Positions 26,100 to 34,753 of a DNA stretch of 64,000 nt are shown here, piece after piece. The notes beneath the pieces are model-generated. The model searched no databases. It saw only the letters and a list, made by a program, of their open reading frames with translations, and was not told the DNA's origin. The translations under genes and the position numbers were made by a program. The first letter of the stretch is position 1. The number at the start of each line of letters is the position of its first letter. Source of the DNA: Jannaschia aquimarina (lineage in GTDB: Bacteria; Pseudomonadota; Alphaproteobacteria; Rhodobacterales; Rhodobacteraceae); assembly GCF_000877395.1 (NCBI RefSeq), contig NZ_JYFE01000037.1, forward strand, positions 1 through 64,000. The letters run 5' to 3'.

Positions 26100-27110
26100 T
26101 CAACTCCTCCCCAGAAGGCCCTGGGGGCGGAAGGCGAGGACGGCGGCCATGATGAGGAAGGTGAATACGACCGAATAGGTCGGCGCGTAGACGAGGCCCA
26201 ATTGTTCGGCCAGACCGATCACGAGCGCGCCGATGGCCGCGCCCGGGATCGAGCCCATCCCACCCACTATCACCACCACGAGAGAGGCCAGAAGAAAGCG
26301 CGTGTCTTCCCCCGGAGAGAGCGACTGGAAGGTCCCGCCGATGATCCCGGCCATGCCGGCGAGCCCCGCGCCGAAGCCGAAGACGGCCAGGAAGACGTAC
26401 TGGATGCGCACGCCCGAGGCGGCCAGCATCTCACGGTCGTCCACGCCCGCTCGGACCAGCATCCCCAGTTTGGTCCGGTTCAGGACGAACCACATCGCGA
26501 AGCCCACGACGATCGCCGCGAAAAGGATGGCCATGCGAACAGCCGGATAGCGCAGGAACACGATCTCGCCCGAAGATCGGGTGCCGCTGACGATGGGCAG
26601 CGTCATCGGCCCGCTGAGCCAGTCGGGCGCGAAGATCGTGTAGCTCTGCCCGCCCCAGATCCACAGCAGGATGTCGGCGATGACGACCGACAGGCCGATG
26701 GTCACCATGGTCTGTCGCAGCTCCTCGCCCTCCATCCGGCGGAAGACCTGGTTTTGCAGGATGAGACCCAGCGCGGCCACGACGATGAAGACGACCGGAA
26801 AGGCCAGCAGCCAGGAGCCGGTCCGCTCGGACACTTCGAAGCCGATATAGCCGCCCAGCAGGTAGAGCGATCCATGGGCCAGGTTCACGTTGCGCATGAG
26901 GCCGAAGATCAGCGTGAAGCCCGACGCGACGAGGAAGTAGAGCGCGCCCAGCGTGACGCCGCCGAAGACCGCGTTCAGAAAGATCCGCTTGCGGCCGAAC
27001 GTCTCCTCCATCGCCTCGGACCAAGGTGCGAAGATCGACCATAGCAAGACGGCGACGACGAGGCCGATGATGACCGACCATACCGGATGGCGCGACACGA
27101 ATGCCGTCAT
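26100..27110 (-). CDS. livH: Branched-chain-type ABC transporter permease LivH
   Basis: This is a 336-residue permease. Residues about 40-330 show eight hydrophobic segments with family motifs GLMRNVNLAHGSLYLLGGY, RAGVDDREMLAASGV and GGMGSIPGAAIGAL. It is the first gene of the long minus-strand operon. The nearest upstream gene, an AraC regulator on the same strand, is 100 bases away, and this gap probably contains the promoter. Confidence 0.92.
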   Translation of the reverse strand: MTAFVSRHPVWSVIIGLVVAVLLWSIFAPWSEAMEETFGRKRIFLNAVFGGVTLGALYFLVASGFTLIFGLMRNVNLAHGSLYLLGGYIGFEVSERTGSWLLAFPVVFIVVAALGLILQNQVFRRMEGEELRQTMVTIGLSVVIADILLWIWGGQSYTIFAPDWLSGPMTLPIVSGTRSSGEIVFLRYPAVRMAILFAAIVVGFAMWFVLNRTKLGMLVRAGVDDREMLAASGVRIQYVFLAVFGFGAGLAGMAGIIGGTFQSLSPGEDTRFLLASLVVVIVGGMGSIPGAAIGALVIGLAEQLGLVYAPTYSVVFTFLIMAAVLAFRPQGLLGRS

Positions 27111-27210
27111 CTGACGCCAAGCTCCTCCCTGTTGGGGAAAGCCTAAACCGGTTGCGGGGCGCGGCGCGTACCCGACAGTCTGATCGTTGCGCCGAAGGTC
27201 CGCTTAATCG

Positions 27211-28050
27211 TCAGTGCGGCAGCGGGGTCTGGACACAGCGGCGATAGGCGGTGGGCGGCACGACCCCGTTTGCGATGAAGAACCGCGAAAAGCTGGCCTG
27301 GCTGGAGAAGCCCAGATCGAAGCCGATATCGGCCACCGCGTCCGCGCTTTCCGACAGCTTGTCGATGGCCCGCTCCATCCTCAGAGCGTTCAGGTAGAGG
27401 TTCGGTGTCAGGCCGACCTGTTCGCGGAACAGCTTGTAGAAGTGCGGCCGGGACAGGCCCGCCTCTCGGGCAACGGCGCACATGTCGATATCCTCTCCCA
27501 CGCCGCGCTGAAGGATGCGCAGCGAGCGGCGGATCCGGAAATCCCGGCTGACGACATTGGGGCCGATGAAGGCGCGCCCGCTTTCCGTCCACTGCCAGGA
27601 TTGGTCGTAGGCCGATTGCGACAGCGCGCAGAGGCGATCCTCCAGCATCGGATCGTCGGCATCCGGGTCGAGCATGGTGGCTGCCGTTTCGCGGACGAGG
27701 TGGCCCAGACGGTCCGTCACCTCGATGCCCACGCGGCCGAATTGAAGCGAGGCCGTCACTTGGCGCGCGACTTCGAGAAACCAGGCCGGGCGGATGTAGA
27801 GGACCAGCGCGAGCGTCGGCTGGCTGGACGGCGCGTTCTGGAAGTAATGCGACTGCCACGGGCTGACGGCGACGGCCTGTCCCGGCGAAATCGGCCAGAG
27901 CTGATCCCCGACGGACATGGCGGCGGGCGGGCCCTGAACGTGAAAGATCAGGTGGCCCTCGCGATGCGCGTGTGGGGCCATGCGCCGATCCATGGAATAG
28001 AGACAGACACGCCCAAAGGCGCCGTGAAACACGGCAATTGCGGTACTCAT
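27211..28050 (-). CDS. AraC-family transcriptional regulator
   Basis: This 279-residue regulator has an N-terminal cupin-like sensor region (MAPHAHREGHLIFHVQG, SPGQAVAVSPWQSHYF) and two C-terminal helix-turn-helix motifs (AVAREAGLSRPHFYKLFREQ and ADIGFDLGFSSQASFSRFF). It lies 100 bases upstream of livH on the same strand and is the nearest candidate regulator for the transporter/oxidase operon. An effector cannot be named. Confidence 0.92.
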   Translation of the reverse strand: MSTAIAVFHGAFGRVCLYSMDRRMAPHAHREGHLIFHVQGPPAAMSVGDQLWPISPGQAVAVSPWQSHYFQNAPSSQPTLALVLYIRPAWFLEVARQVTASLQFGRVGIEVTDRLGHLVRETAATMLDPDADDPMLEDRLCALSQSAYDQSWQWTESGRAFIGPNVVSRDFRIRRSLRILQRGVGEDIDMCAVAREAGLSRPHFYKLFREQVGLTPNLYLNALRMERAIDKLSESADAVADIGFDLGFSSQASFSRFFIANGVVPPTAYRRCVQTPLPH

Positions 28051-28153
28051 GATTTTTCCTCCCCTCGCCTTTCGGCGAGTTCCTCCGGCGTCAGGCTAGC
28101 GCCTTTACGTAGAGTCACCAAGAAAAGTCTCGGCGCATGGCGAGCTTCGGCCA

Positions 28154-29215
28154 TCAGACCGCGTCCTCCAGAAGCGCGAGGTAATCCGCCTTGGTCGCAT
28201 GCCTCGGATTGGTCTGGGTGGCCGGGTCGGCGGCGGCGCGCGCCGCCACCCTGCCGAGTGCCGCGCGGTCGAGGCCGAGATATCCGATGCGATCGGGCAG
28301 CCCGATCCGCAGGCCGAACTCGGCCAGAACGTCTATCAGATCGGCCTGAGGCGCGTGCCCCATCTCGACCGCGATCCGGCGGTAGCGGTCGCCGACCGCC
28401 GGAGCGTTGAACCCGAGGATGCGCGGCAGAACGGACGCATGAAGCCGTCCGTGGGGCAGCGCGTCCCCGGTTTCCGCCTCGAGCCCGAGGGCAATCGCCT
28501 CGGTCGCGCCTAGCCCCTTCTGCGCGGCGAGTGCGCCATTCAGGGCCGCCGCCATCATCTCTCGCCGCGGGGCCGGCCGTCGACCGTCCCGAACGGCTTC
28601 TTCCAGGTTGTGGGTCGCCCGGTAGATTCCTTCCAGCGCGATCCCGTCGGCGGGGGGATTGTAGCCGGGCGCGAGATACGCCTCGATGCAGTGAGCCAGC
28701 GCGTCGAACCCATGCGCCGCCGTGCGCATGGCGTCGGTGCCGTAGGTCAGGCAAGGGTCGCACAGGATCGCGGCCGGAACGGCGGCGGCGGGCGTCCGCG
28801 TTGACCCGGCCTGCATAGGCCGCCCCAAGCCGATATCCGAAGTCGTCGTCGGAACCGCGACGAGCGGCAGGCCGGGCGCCGAGACGGCGGCGACGCGGCG
28901 CCCGGTTTCCATTGCGGACGTCCCTCCGAAGGCCACGATCACATCGCATTCCGCCTCGCGCGCGGCCTGAGCGAGCGTTTCGACCCACATGGCCAGCCCG
29001 ACATCCGACGGGGGCGCAAGCGTGCGGTCCCAGATCGCCGTGGCGGAAGACGGCAGGGCATCTTCCAGCATGGCGCGCCCATCCTCCGTTGGCCCGTCCT
29101 CGTCCGTCACGAGAAGCGGCCGCGAGACGCGAAGGCGCGCCATCTCGGAGGCCAGCGCATCCTCGAAGACACGCTCCGCGAAGTGGATCCTCGTGACATA
29201 GGTGATGAGAGACAT
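28154..29215 (-). CDS. Iron-containing alcohol dehydrogenase / maleylacetate-reductase-like
   Basis: This 353-residue group III (Fe-type) dehydrogenase oxidises an alcohol or reduces a keto group with NAD(P). Conserved pieces are VAVPTTTSDIG, AAHGFDALAHCIEAYLAPG and LPHGRLHASVLP, which supply the metal-binding His residues. The nucleotide loop, commonly GGGSxxD, reads GGTSAMETG, a deviation also seen in maleylacetate-reductase-like members. The ATG at 29215 was preferred to a GTG four codons upstream. It lies between the binding-protein gene and the AraC gene, consistent with a role in the same catabolic programme. Confidence 0.82.
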   Translation of the reverse strand: MSLITYVTRIHFAERVFEDALASEMARLRVSRPLLVTDEDGPTEDGRAMLEDALPSSATAIWDRTLAPPSDVGLAMWVETLAQAAREAECDVIVAFGGTSAMETGRRVAAVSAPGLPLVAVPTTTSDIGLGRPMQAGSTRTPAAAVPAAILCDPCLTYGTDAMRTAAHGFDALAHCIEAYLAPGYNPPADGIALEGIYRATHNLEEAVRDGRRPAPRREMMAAALNGALAAQKGLGATEAIALGLEAETGDALPHGRLHASVLPRILGFNAPAVGDRYRRIAVEMGHAPQADLIDVLAEFGLRIGLPDRIGYLGLDRAALGRVAARAAADPATQTNPRHATKADYLALLEDAV

Positions 29216-29318
29216 GGGGGCGTCCACGGTCAGGCGTCGCGACGAAGGCCGCGCCCTGCCGAGGCGCGCCCGGGCGATTGTGCCGGGCGCGGCGCGGCGC
29301 CCGGCCTGGCATTCGGGA

Positions 29319-30581
29319 TCAGCCGCCGCCGAGGGCCGCGCAATCCGGATTGTCGCGCGAAGGCAGGCCCATGGCGCGGAACTCGTCGGGCGTCATTCCC
29401 AGCGTCTGGGTGACGTTGTCGACGCGGGCCTTGAACTCGTTGCGCAGGCCGCCTTCCCCGTCTTCGACCACCTCTGTGATGAAGACCGAGCCGGAGGCCT
29501 GACGGTTCTCGTTCAACTCGACGGTGCCCAGCGGTGTGTCCAGTGGCGTGGTCGAGAGCGCCTCGTGCAAAGCGGCCTGTCCGTCGCTGAGATCGCCGCC
29601 GACCTCATTGATCCCCTGGAGGGCCGCCAGGGTGGCGATGTAGTAGCCCACACCGAAGAGCGACGGGGTCGGGAACCGCTCATCCTCGGGGAAGGCTTCC
29701 TGGTAGGCCGTGACATAGCTCTGCCAGGCTTCGGAGGGGTCATCCGTCGCGAGCGGACCGGAGGTCGGCGTTCCGATCAGCGCCTCCTTGGCGCGGCCGC
29801 GCGATGTCAGCACGGTCTGGTCGGCCATGATCGTCCCGCCGATCAGGTTCGTCTCCGCCCCCGTCTGGTTGTACTGGTTCAGGAAGTTGATGGCGTCCGT
29901 GCCGCCGACGCCCAGATAGATCGCATCCACATCGTCCGGCAGAGAGGCGATCACGCCGCCGAAATCCGAAGAGCCGAGCGGCACCCAGAACCGTTCCACG
30001 ATCTCGCCGCCCGCGCGGCAGAAATCGACGGCGAAGCCCAAGAAGTTGGTGTAGCCGAAGGAATAGTCGGCGGCGACGGTCGCGACGCGGGTCCAGCCCT
30101 TTTCCTCGACGACATATGTGCCGAGGCCCGCGCCCCACTGCGAGCCGTCGAGATTGAAGCGGAAGAAGTTCTCGGCCGGATCCACCCACGTCGTCTCGAG
30201 CGCGCCCGAGATGCCGTTGATGATCGTCTTGTCGGGGACGGTCTTGGCGTAGTCGCGCATCGCGATCCCCTCGGACCCGGAAAGCGGACCGATGATGATG
30301 TCGACGCCGTCCTGCTCGATCAGCTTGCGGGCCTGGCGCACGGCGGTGTCCGGCGTGGTGTCGGACGGTGCGACGACGTATTCGATCTGTCGCCCGCCGG
30401 CCTCGAACCCGGCCTGCTGAAGCGCGAGTTCCACGTTGCGGACCCCGTCGGCACCGCCCTCCGCGAAGGCGCCTTCGAGGGCGACGAGCACGCCAAGCTT
30501 GATCGGTTCGTCCTGCGCCATCGCGCCGGACGGAAGGGTAACGGCAGCGGCGGCAGCCGCGGCGATGAGCGTCTTCCTCAT
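29319..30581 (-). CDS. ABC transporter substrate-binding protein, LivJ/LivK type
   Basis: This 420-residue periplasmic binding protein has a signal peptide (MRKTLIAAAAAAAVTLPSGAMA). The mature start, EPIKLGVLVALEGAFAEGG, and the GPLSGSEG and ADYSFGYTN segments are of the branched-chain type I fold. The start has GGAGG upstream. It is the only such protein in the window and is separated from the matching permeases by just the dehydrogenase and AraC genes, so it is the probable receptor for the LivHMG/LivF-fusion transporter. Confidence 0.9.
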   Translation of the reverse strand: MRKTLIAAAAAAAVTLPSGAMAQDEPIKLGVLVALEGAFAEGGADGVRNVELALQQAGFEAGGRQIEYVVAPSDTTPDTAVRQARKLIEQDGVDIIIGPLSGSEGIAMRDYAKTVPDKTIINGISGALETTWVDPAENFFRFNLDGSQWGAGLGTYVVEEKGWTRVATVAADYSFGYTNFLGFAVDFCRAGGEIVERFWVPLGSSDFGGVIASLPDDVDAIYLGVGGTDAINFLNQYNQTGAETNLIGGTIMADQTVLTSRGRAKEALIGTPTSGPLATDDPSEAWQSYVTAYQEAFPEDERFPTPSLFGVGYYIATLAALQGINEVGGDLSDGQAALHEALSTTPLDTPLGTVELNENRQASGSVFITEVVEDGEGGLRNEFKARVDNVTQTLGMTPDEFRAMGLPSRDNPDCAALGGG

Positions 30582-30747
30582 TGGTGTCCTCCCAGACTGC
30601 GCGCAGGCTCGTTCGCTTCCTCCACACGCCTGCCGCCGCCTGCACCGAGCGGTCCGTTCGGGCGCCAATCCAGCCTAGTGCGCGCACGCCCGGCAGCGCG
30701 ATCACCGCGAGTTGGGCGCCATACCCGAAGGTCTCATTTTTTCCGGG

Positions 30748-32253
30748 CTACTGGAGGTCCGGCGGCAACAGGGGCGCGGGCACGCCCTGATAGCAGACCG
30801 GCCGGAGCCAGCGCCGGATCGACAAGGTCCCGACCGACGTCGCCCCGAAATTCGTCGAAGCCGGATAAGGGCCGCCATGGACCATCGCATCGCTGACTTC
30901 GACCCCGGTGGGAAAGCCGTTGGCCAGAATGCGCCCCACCTTGCGTTCGAGGATCGGCATCAGGCGGCGCGCATCGGGAATGTCGGCCTCGTCCACATGC
31001 AGCGTCGAGGTCAATTGCCCTTCGAGGCCGGTCGCGATCTCGACCATTTCGTCCAGACCGGAGGCCGTGACGATGATCCCGGACGGGCCGAACACTTCGT
31101 GCGCAAGCGCCGGGTTCGTGCGCCAGGTCGAGCCGGCGACGCGGAAGAGGCTCGGCGACGCATGGCGGCCGTTGCCGTCCCCGGGCAGGATGACTTCGAC
31201 ATCCGCCGCCCCGGCAATGGCGTCCCGTCCCGTGCGGAACGCCCCGGCGATGCCGTCGGTCAGCATCGTCTGCGAACCGACCGCCCGGATCGCCTCGGAC
31301 GCGCTGTCGGCGAAGCGCGATGCGTCGATGCCTTCGGGCAGAATGACGAGTCCGGGATTGGTGCAGAACTGGCCGGCGCCTTGGGTCAGAGACGCCGCCC
31401 AGCCCTTGGCGATCTCTTCGCGGCGCGCGGCCAGGGCGGCGGGCAGCACGAACATCGGGTTTACGCTGCCCAGCTCGCCGAAGAAGGGGATCGGGTCGGG
31501 CCGGGCGGCGCAGAGGTCGAAGAGCGCCCTGCCCCCGCCCAGCGATCCGGTGAAGCCCACGGCACGGATCAGCGGGTGCTGCACAAGGGCCTGACCGACC
31601 TCGCGCGATCCGCCGTGGATCATCGAAAAAATGCCTTCGGGCAGACCCGACGCCCGGATCGCCGACAGGATTGCGTCTGCGACAAGTTCCGTGGTGCCGG
31701 GATGGGCCTCATGGCCCTTGACGATTACAGGGCATCCGGCGGCCAGTGCCGAGGCGGTGTCGCCCCCGGCGGTCGAGAAGGCGAGCGGGAAGTTCGACGC
31801 GCCGAATACGGCGATCGGGCCGATGGGCCGCTGGATCATGCGCAGGTCGGGCCGCGGGATCGGGGCGCGATCCGGGAGGGCCGGATCGTGCCTGCGGTCG
31901 AGATAGTCGCCGGCCTCGATGTGATCCGCAAAGAGGCGCAATTGCCCGCACGTGCGCCCCCTCTCCGCCTCCAGGCGCGCGGCGGGGAGGCCGGTTTCGC
32001 GGGTCCCGATCCGGGTGATCGCGGCGCCGCGGGTCTCGATCTCGTCAACGATGGCGCGCAGGAACCGCGCACGCCGGTCGCGGGAGGTTTCGGCGTAGGT
32101 CGCGAATGCCGCCTCGGCGGACCGGGCAGCGCGGTCGACCAGCGCCGGGCTGCCCTGAAAGAAGCTCCGCGACGCCCATTCGACGGGATTGTTCTCGAAC
32201 GTCGCGTGGCTCTCGACCCAGTCCCCGGCGATCAGATTTTGGCCATTCGGCAT
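30748..32253 (-). CDS. Aldehyde dehydrogenase, 2-oxoglutarate-semialdehyde type
   Basis: This 501-residue NAD(P)-dependent aldehyde dehydrogenase has the catalytic Cys in GAGQFCTNPG and the Glu in PFFGELGSVNP. IGPIAVFGASNFPLAFSTAG and KGHEAHPGTTEL are typical of the 2,5-dioxovalerate (alpha-ketoglutaric semialdehyde) dehydrogenases, which finish several sugar-acid and hydroxyproline routes by making 2-oxoglutarate. Length fits. The start is the MPNGQNL methionine. A longer reading adds 25 Arg-rich residues and is unlikely. Confidence 0.87.
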   Translation of the reverse strand: MPNGQNLIAGDWVESHATFENNPVEWASRSFFQGSPALVDRAARSAEAAFATYAETSRDRRARFLRAIVDEIETRGAAITRIGTRETGLPAARLEAERGRTCGQLRLFADHIEAGDYLDRRHDPALPDRAPIPRPDLRMIQRPIGPIAVFGASNFPLAFSTAGGDTASALAAGCPVIVKGHEAHPGTTELVADAILSAIRASGLPEGIFSMIHGGSREVGQALVQHPLIRAVGFTGSLGGGRALFDLCAARPDPIPFFGELGSVNPMFVLPAALAARREEIAKGWAASLTQGAGQFCTNPGLVILPEGIDASRFADSASEAIRAVGSQTMLTDGIAGAFRTGRDAIAGAADVEVILPGDGNGRHASPSLFRVAGSTWRTNPALAHEVFGPSGIIVTASGLDEMVEIATGLEGQLTSTLHVDEADIPDARRLMPILERKVGRILANGFPTGVEVSDAMVHGGPYPASTNFGATSVGTLSIRRWLRPVCYQGVPAPLLPPDLQ

Positions 32254-32352
32254 GTCACCCCCCGCATTGCTCCGCCTTGATCGATATCGGCGGGGAACGA
32301 GGGCGTCCATTCCGACGGCATCGGGCAACCCGATGCCGCGGATCGCGGACGG

Positions 32353-32952
32353 TCAGGCGATGCGGGAGGAAAGGCGCGGCGCCGGTTGCAGGCGCGCCGC
32401 TTCGTAGGCGGCGATGTCGTTCTCATGCTCCAGCGTGCGCGCGACGTGGTCCTTCCCTTCCATCAGGAGGGTCTTGCGCGCTTGCGGAATGTCGAAGGAC
32501 GTCTCGCCCCGCGCGTGGCGGATGGCCTGCGCGGGCAGGTCCACCTCGAATTCCACGGTGGCCGGATCGGCTGCGAGGGTCGCGAGGGCGGCCACATCGT
32601 CCGGCGGTAGCGTGATCGCCAGCAAACCGTTCTTCTCGCAATTGCCGAAGAAGATCCCGGCGATGGACGGCGCCACGATCACCCGGATGCCCCATTGCAT
32701 CAATCCCCAGACGGCGTATTCCCGGCTGGAGCCGCAGCCGAAATTCTCGCCGCAGATCAGGATCGACGCATCGGACCAGGGTTCGCGGTTCAACACGAAA
32801 CCGGGATCCTGACGCAGGTCGTGGAAGGCCCCTTCGGCCAGCCCGGCGCGGTCGATCCGCTTGAGGAACTGCTTGGGCATGATGACGTCGGTATCGACGT
32901 TCGGCGCGGGCATGGATGCCGCGATCCCGGTATGGACGGTAAACGGCGTCAC
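32353..32952 (-). CDS. Isopropylmalate-dehydratase-type small subunit (LeuD-like)
   Basis: This 199-residue swivel-domain subunit of the aconitase superfamily has VDTDVIMPKQFLKRI near the start and GENFGCGSSREYAVWGL, the substrate-binding signature. The start is a GTG overlapping the LeuC-like stop (GTGA). The partner gene is directly upstream and the operon continues with a TTT carboxylate transporter rather than with leuB or leuA. The pair may therefore dehydrate another 2- or 3-hydroxy dicarboxylate such as a methylmalate. Confidence 0.88.
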   Translation of the reverse strand: MTPFTVHTGIAASMPAPNVDTDVIMPKQFLKRIDRAGLAEGAFHDLRQDPGFVLNREPWSDASILICGENFGCGSSREYAVWGLMQWGIRVIVAPSIAGIFFGNCEKNGLLAITLPPDDVAALATLAADPATVEFEVDLPAQAIRHARGETSFDIPQARKTLLMEGKDHVARTLEHENDIAAYEAARLQPAPRLSSRIA

Positions 32953-34328
32953 AGCTTCCTCACATCGGTCAGATGCCCCGTGACCGCGGCCGCGGCGACC
33001 ATGGCGGGGCTCATCAGATGGGTTCGGGCGCCGCGTCCCTGGCGCCCCTCGAAGTTGCGGTTCGTCGAGGAGGCGAGGCGCTCGCCCGTGGCGGCGACAT
33101 CGTCGTTCATGGCCAGGCACATCGAACAGCCCGATCCGCGCCACTCGAACCCGGCCTCGCGGAAGATCGCGTCCAGGCCCTCGGCTTCGGCCTGGGCGCG
33201 CACCGCCTTCGAGCCGGGAACGCAGATCGCCGTCACGCCGTCCGCGACGCGGCGACCGCGCAGGATCTGGGCCGCGGCACGCAGATCCTCGATCCGCGCG
33301 TTGGTGCAGGAGCCGATGAAGGCGCGATCTATCTGGATCGTGTGGAGCGGCATACCGGGCACCAGATCCATGTAGTCGAGCGCGCGGCGGTCGGCGTCGC
33401 CCCGAGGGTCCGGGACGGTCGCGAAGATGGGCGCTGCCTGATCGGGGCTGGTCCCCCATGTCACGAGGGGGGCGATGGCGGCGACGTCGATTTCGACTTC
33501 GCGGGCGAAGACGGCGCCCTCGTCGGTGCGCAGCGTCGTCGCATGCGCGGCCAATGCGTCCCAGGCGTCGCCGGTCGGAGCGTGGGGACGCCCGCCCAGA
33601 TGGGCCAGCGCCATACCGTCGGGCGCGATCACGGCGACCCGTGCGCCGGCCTCGACGATCATGTTGCAGAGCGTCATCCGCCCTTCCATGCCCAGCGCCG
33701 CAACCGCAGGACCGTCCCACTCGACGGCATGTCCGGCAGCTCCGTTGGCGCCGATCCGGGCGATGACCGCCATCACCATGTCCTTGGCCGTCACCCCTGC
33801 GCCCGGCGCGCCGGTCAGCGTGATCCGCATGGGTTTCAGCACGCTGTGCTCGACGGTCTGGGTCGCGAGGATGTGCTCGATTTCTGAGGTCCCGATCCCG
33901 TAGGCGAGCGCACCGAAAGCGCCGTAGGTCGTGGTGTGGCTGTCGCCGCACAGGATCGTGGTGCCCGGCCAGGCGAGACCCAGATCGGGGACGACGACAT
34001 GCTCGATCCCCTGGCGCGGGTCGAACAGGTCGATCAGTTCGATTTCGTGGCGGGCGCAATTCTCGGCCAGCGTCTCTATCTGGAGCCGGCCGCCGGCATC
34101 CTCCACCTCGTCCAGAGAGGCGATCGCGCGGGTGGGGCTGACGTGATCGACGATGGCCAGGTGCCGCCCCGGGTCGCGGACCGATCGGCCCGCCTCGTGC
34201 AGCCCGGCGAAGGCCTGCGGGCTGGTATACTCGTTCATGACGTGGAAATCGACGTAGAGCAGGACCGTGTCATCGTCGATCCGGCGCACTGTATGCGCGT
34301 CGAGCAGCTTCTCGTAGAGCGTCTTCAT
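32949..34328 (-). CDS. Isopropylmalate-dehydratase-type large subunit (LeuC-like)
   Basis: This is a 459-residue aconitase-superfamily large subunit. The 4Fe-4S ligands are Cys in FIGSCTNARIEDL and the pair in GSGCSMCLAMN. GDSHTTTYGAFGALAYGIGT is the active-site signature. The start ATG overlaps the TctB stop (ATGA), so this dehydratase is co-translated with a tricarboxylate-type transporter. That link is not expected for leucine synthesis and suggests use of an imported branched di- or tricarboxylate. Confidence 0.9.
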   Translation of the reverse strand: MKTLYEKLLDAHTVRRIDDDTVLLYVDFHVMNEYTSPQAFAGLHEAGRSVRDPGRHLAIVDHVSPTRAIASLDEVEDAGGRLQIETLAENCARHEIELIDLFDPRQGIEHVVVPDLGLAWPGTTILCGDSHTTTYGAFGALAYGIGTSEIEHILATQTVEHSVLKPMRITLTGAPGAGVTAKDMVMAVIARIGANGAAGHAVEWDGPAVAALGMEGRMTLCNMIVEAGARVAVIAPDGMALAHLGGRPHAPTGDAWDALAAHATTLRTDEGAVFAREVEIDVAAIAPLVTWGTSPDQAAPIFATVPDPRGDADRRALDYMDLVPGMPLHTIQIDRAFIGSCTNARIEDLRAAAQILRGRRVADGVTAICVPGSKAVRAQAEAEGLDAIFREAGFEWRGSGCSMCLAMNDDVAATGERLASSTNRNFEGRQGRGARTHLMSPAMVAAAAVTGHLTDVRKL

Positions 34329-34753
34329 GGCAGCGGCACCAGCAGGAGACGCCCGAAGAGAAGCGCGACGAGCACCACGACGCCGACTAGGGCCGCCGAC
34401 TGGGCGAGGACGGACCGGGCGGCGGGCCGCTCTTCGAAGGCCAGGGCCATTGCGAGGATCGCGCCGCCGATCGAGGTCGGCACGAAGCCCGTGACCGGCA
34501 ACAGGATGGCCCAACCCAGCAACAGCGCCAGGAAGAGAAGCGGCCGCGCGAGATCCCCGTGGGGGCGGGTGACGGGCGGGTTTCGCCAGACGGCGCGAAC
34601 GGCCAAAGCGATGCCGCCGAGCAGAAGGCCGAAGCCGGCCAGCCGGGGGAAGATCGCGCCGAAGGTGGACATGGCCAACGTTTCCCACAGGGCGTAGGCG
34701 CCCAGCAGGATCAGGACGACCGAGGGCAGCAGGTCGCGATGGGTCCAGGTCAT
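34325..34753 (-). CDS. tctB: TTT transporter small membrane subunit TctB
   Basis: This 142-residue protein has four hydrophobic segments (about residues 8-27, 34-56, 69-101, 117-141), as expected for TctB of tripartite tricarboxylate transporters. It overlaps the TctA gene upstream and the LeuC-like gene downstream by four bases each. Sequence within TctB is poorly conserved, so the call relies on topology and position. Confidence 0.85.
   Translation of the reverse strand: MTWTHRDLLPSVVLILLGAYALWETLAMSTFGAIFPRLAGFGLLLGGIALAVRAVWRNPPVTRPHGDLARPLLFLALLLGWAILLPVTGFVPTSIGGAILAMALAFEERPAARSVLAQSAALVGVVVLVALLFGRLLLVPLP

Noticed and set aside
24900-27044. 714-codon plus-strand open frame opposite livM/livH
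   Set aside because: Its composition (Asp/Arg/His-rich, repetitive) is the complement of membrane-protein codons. LivM and LivH are unmistakable on the other strand.
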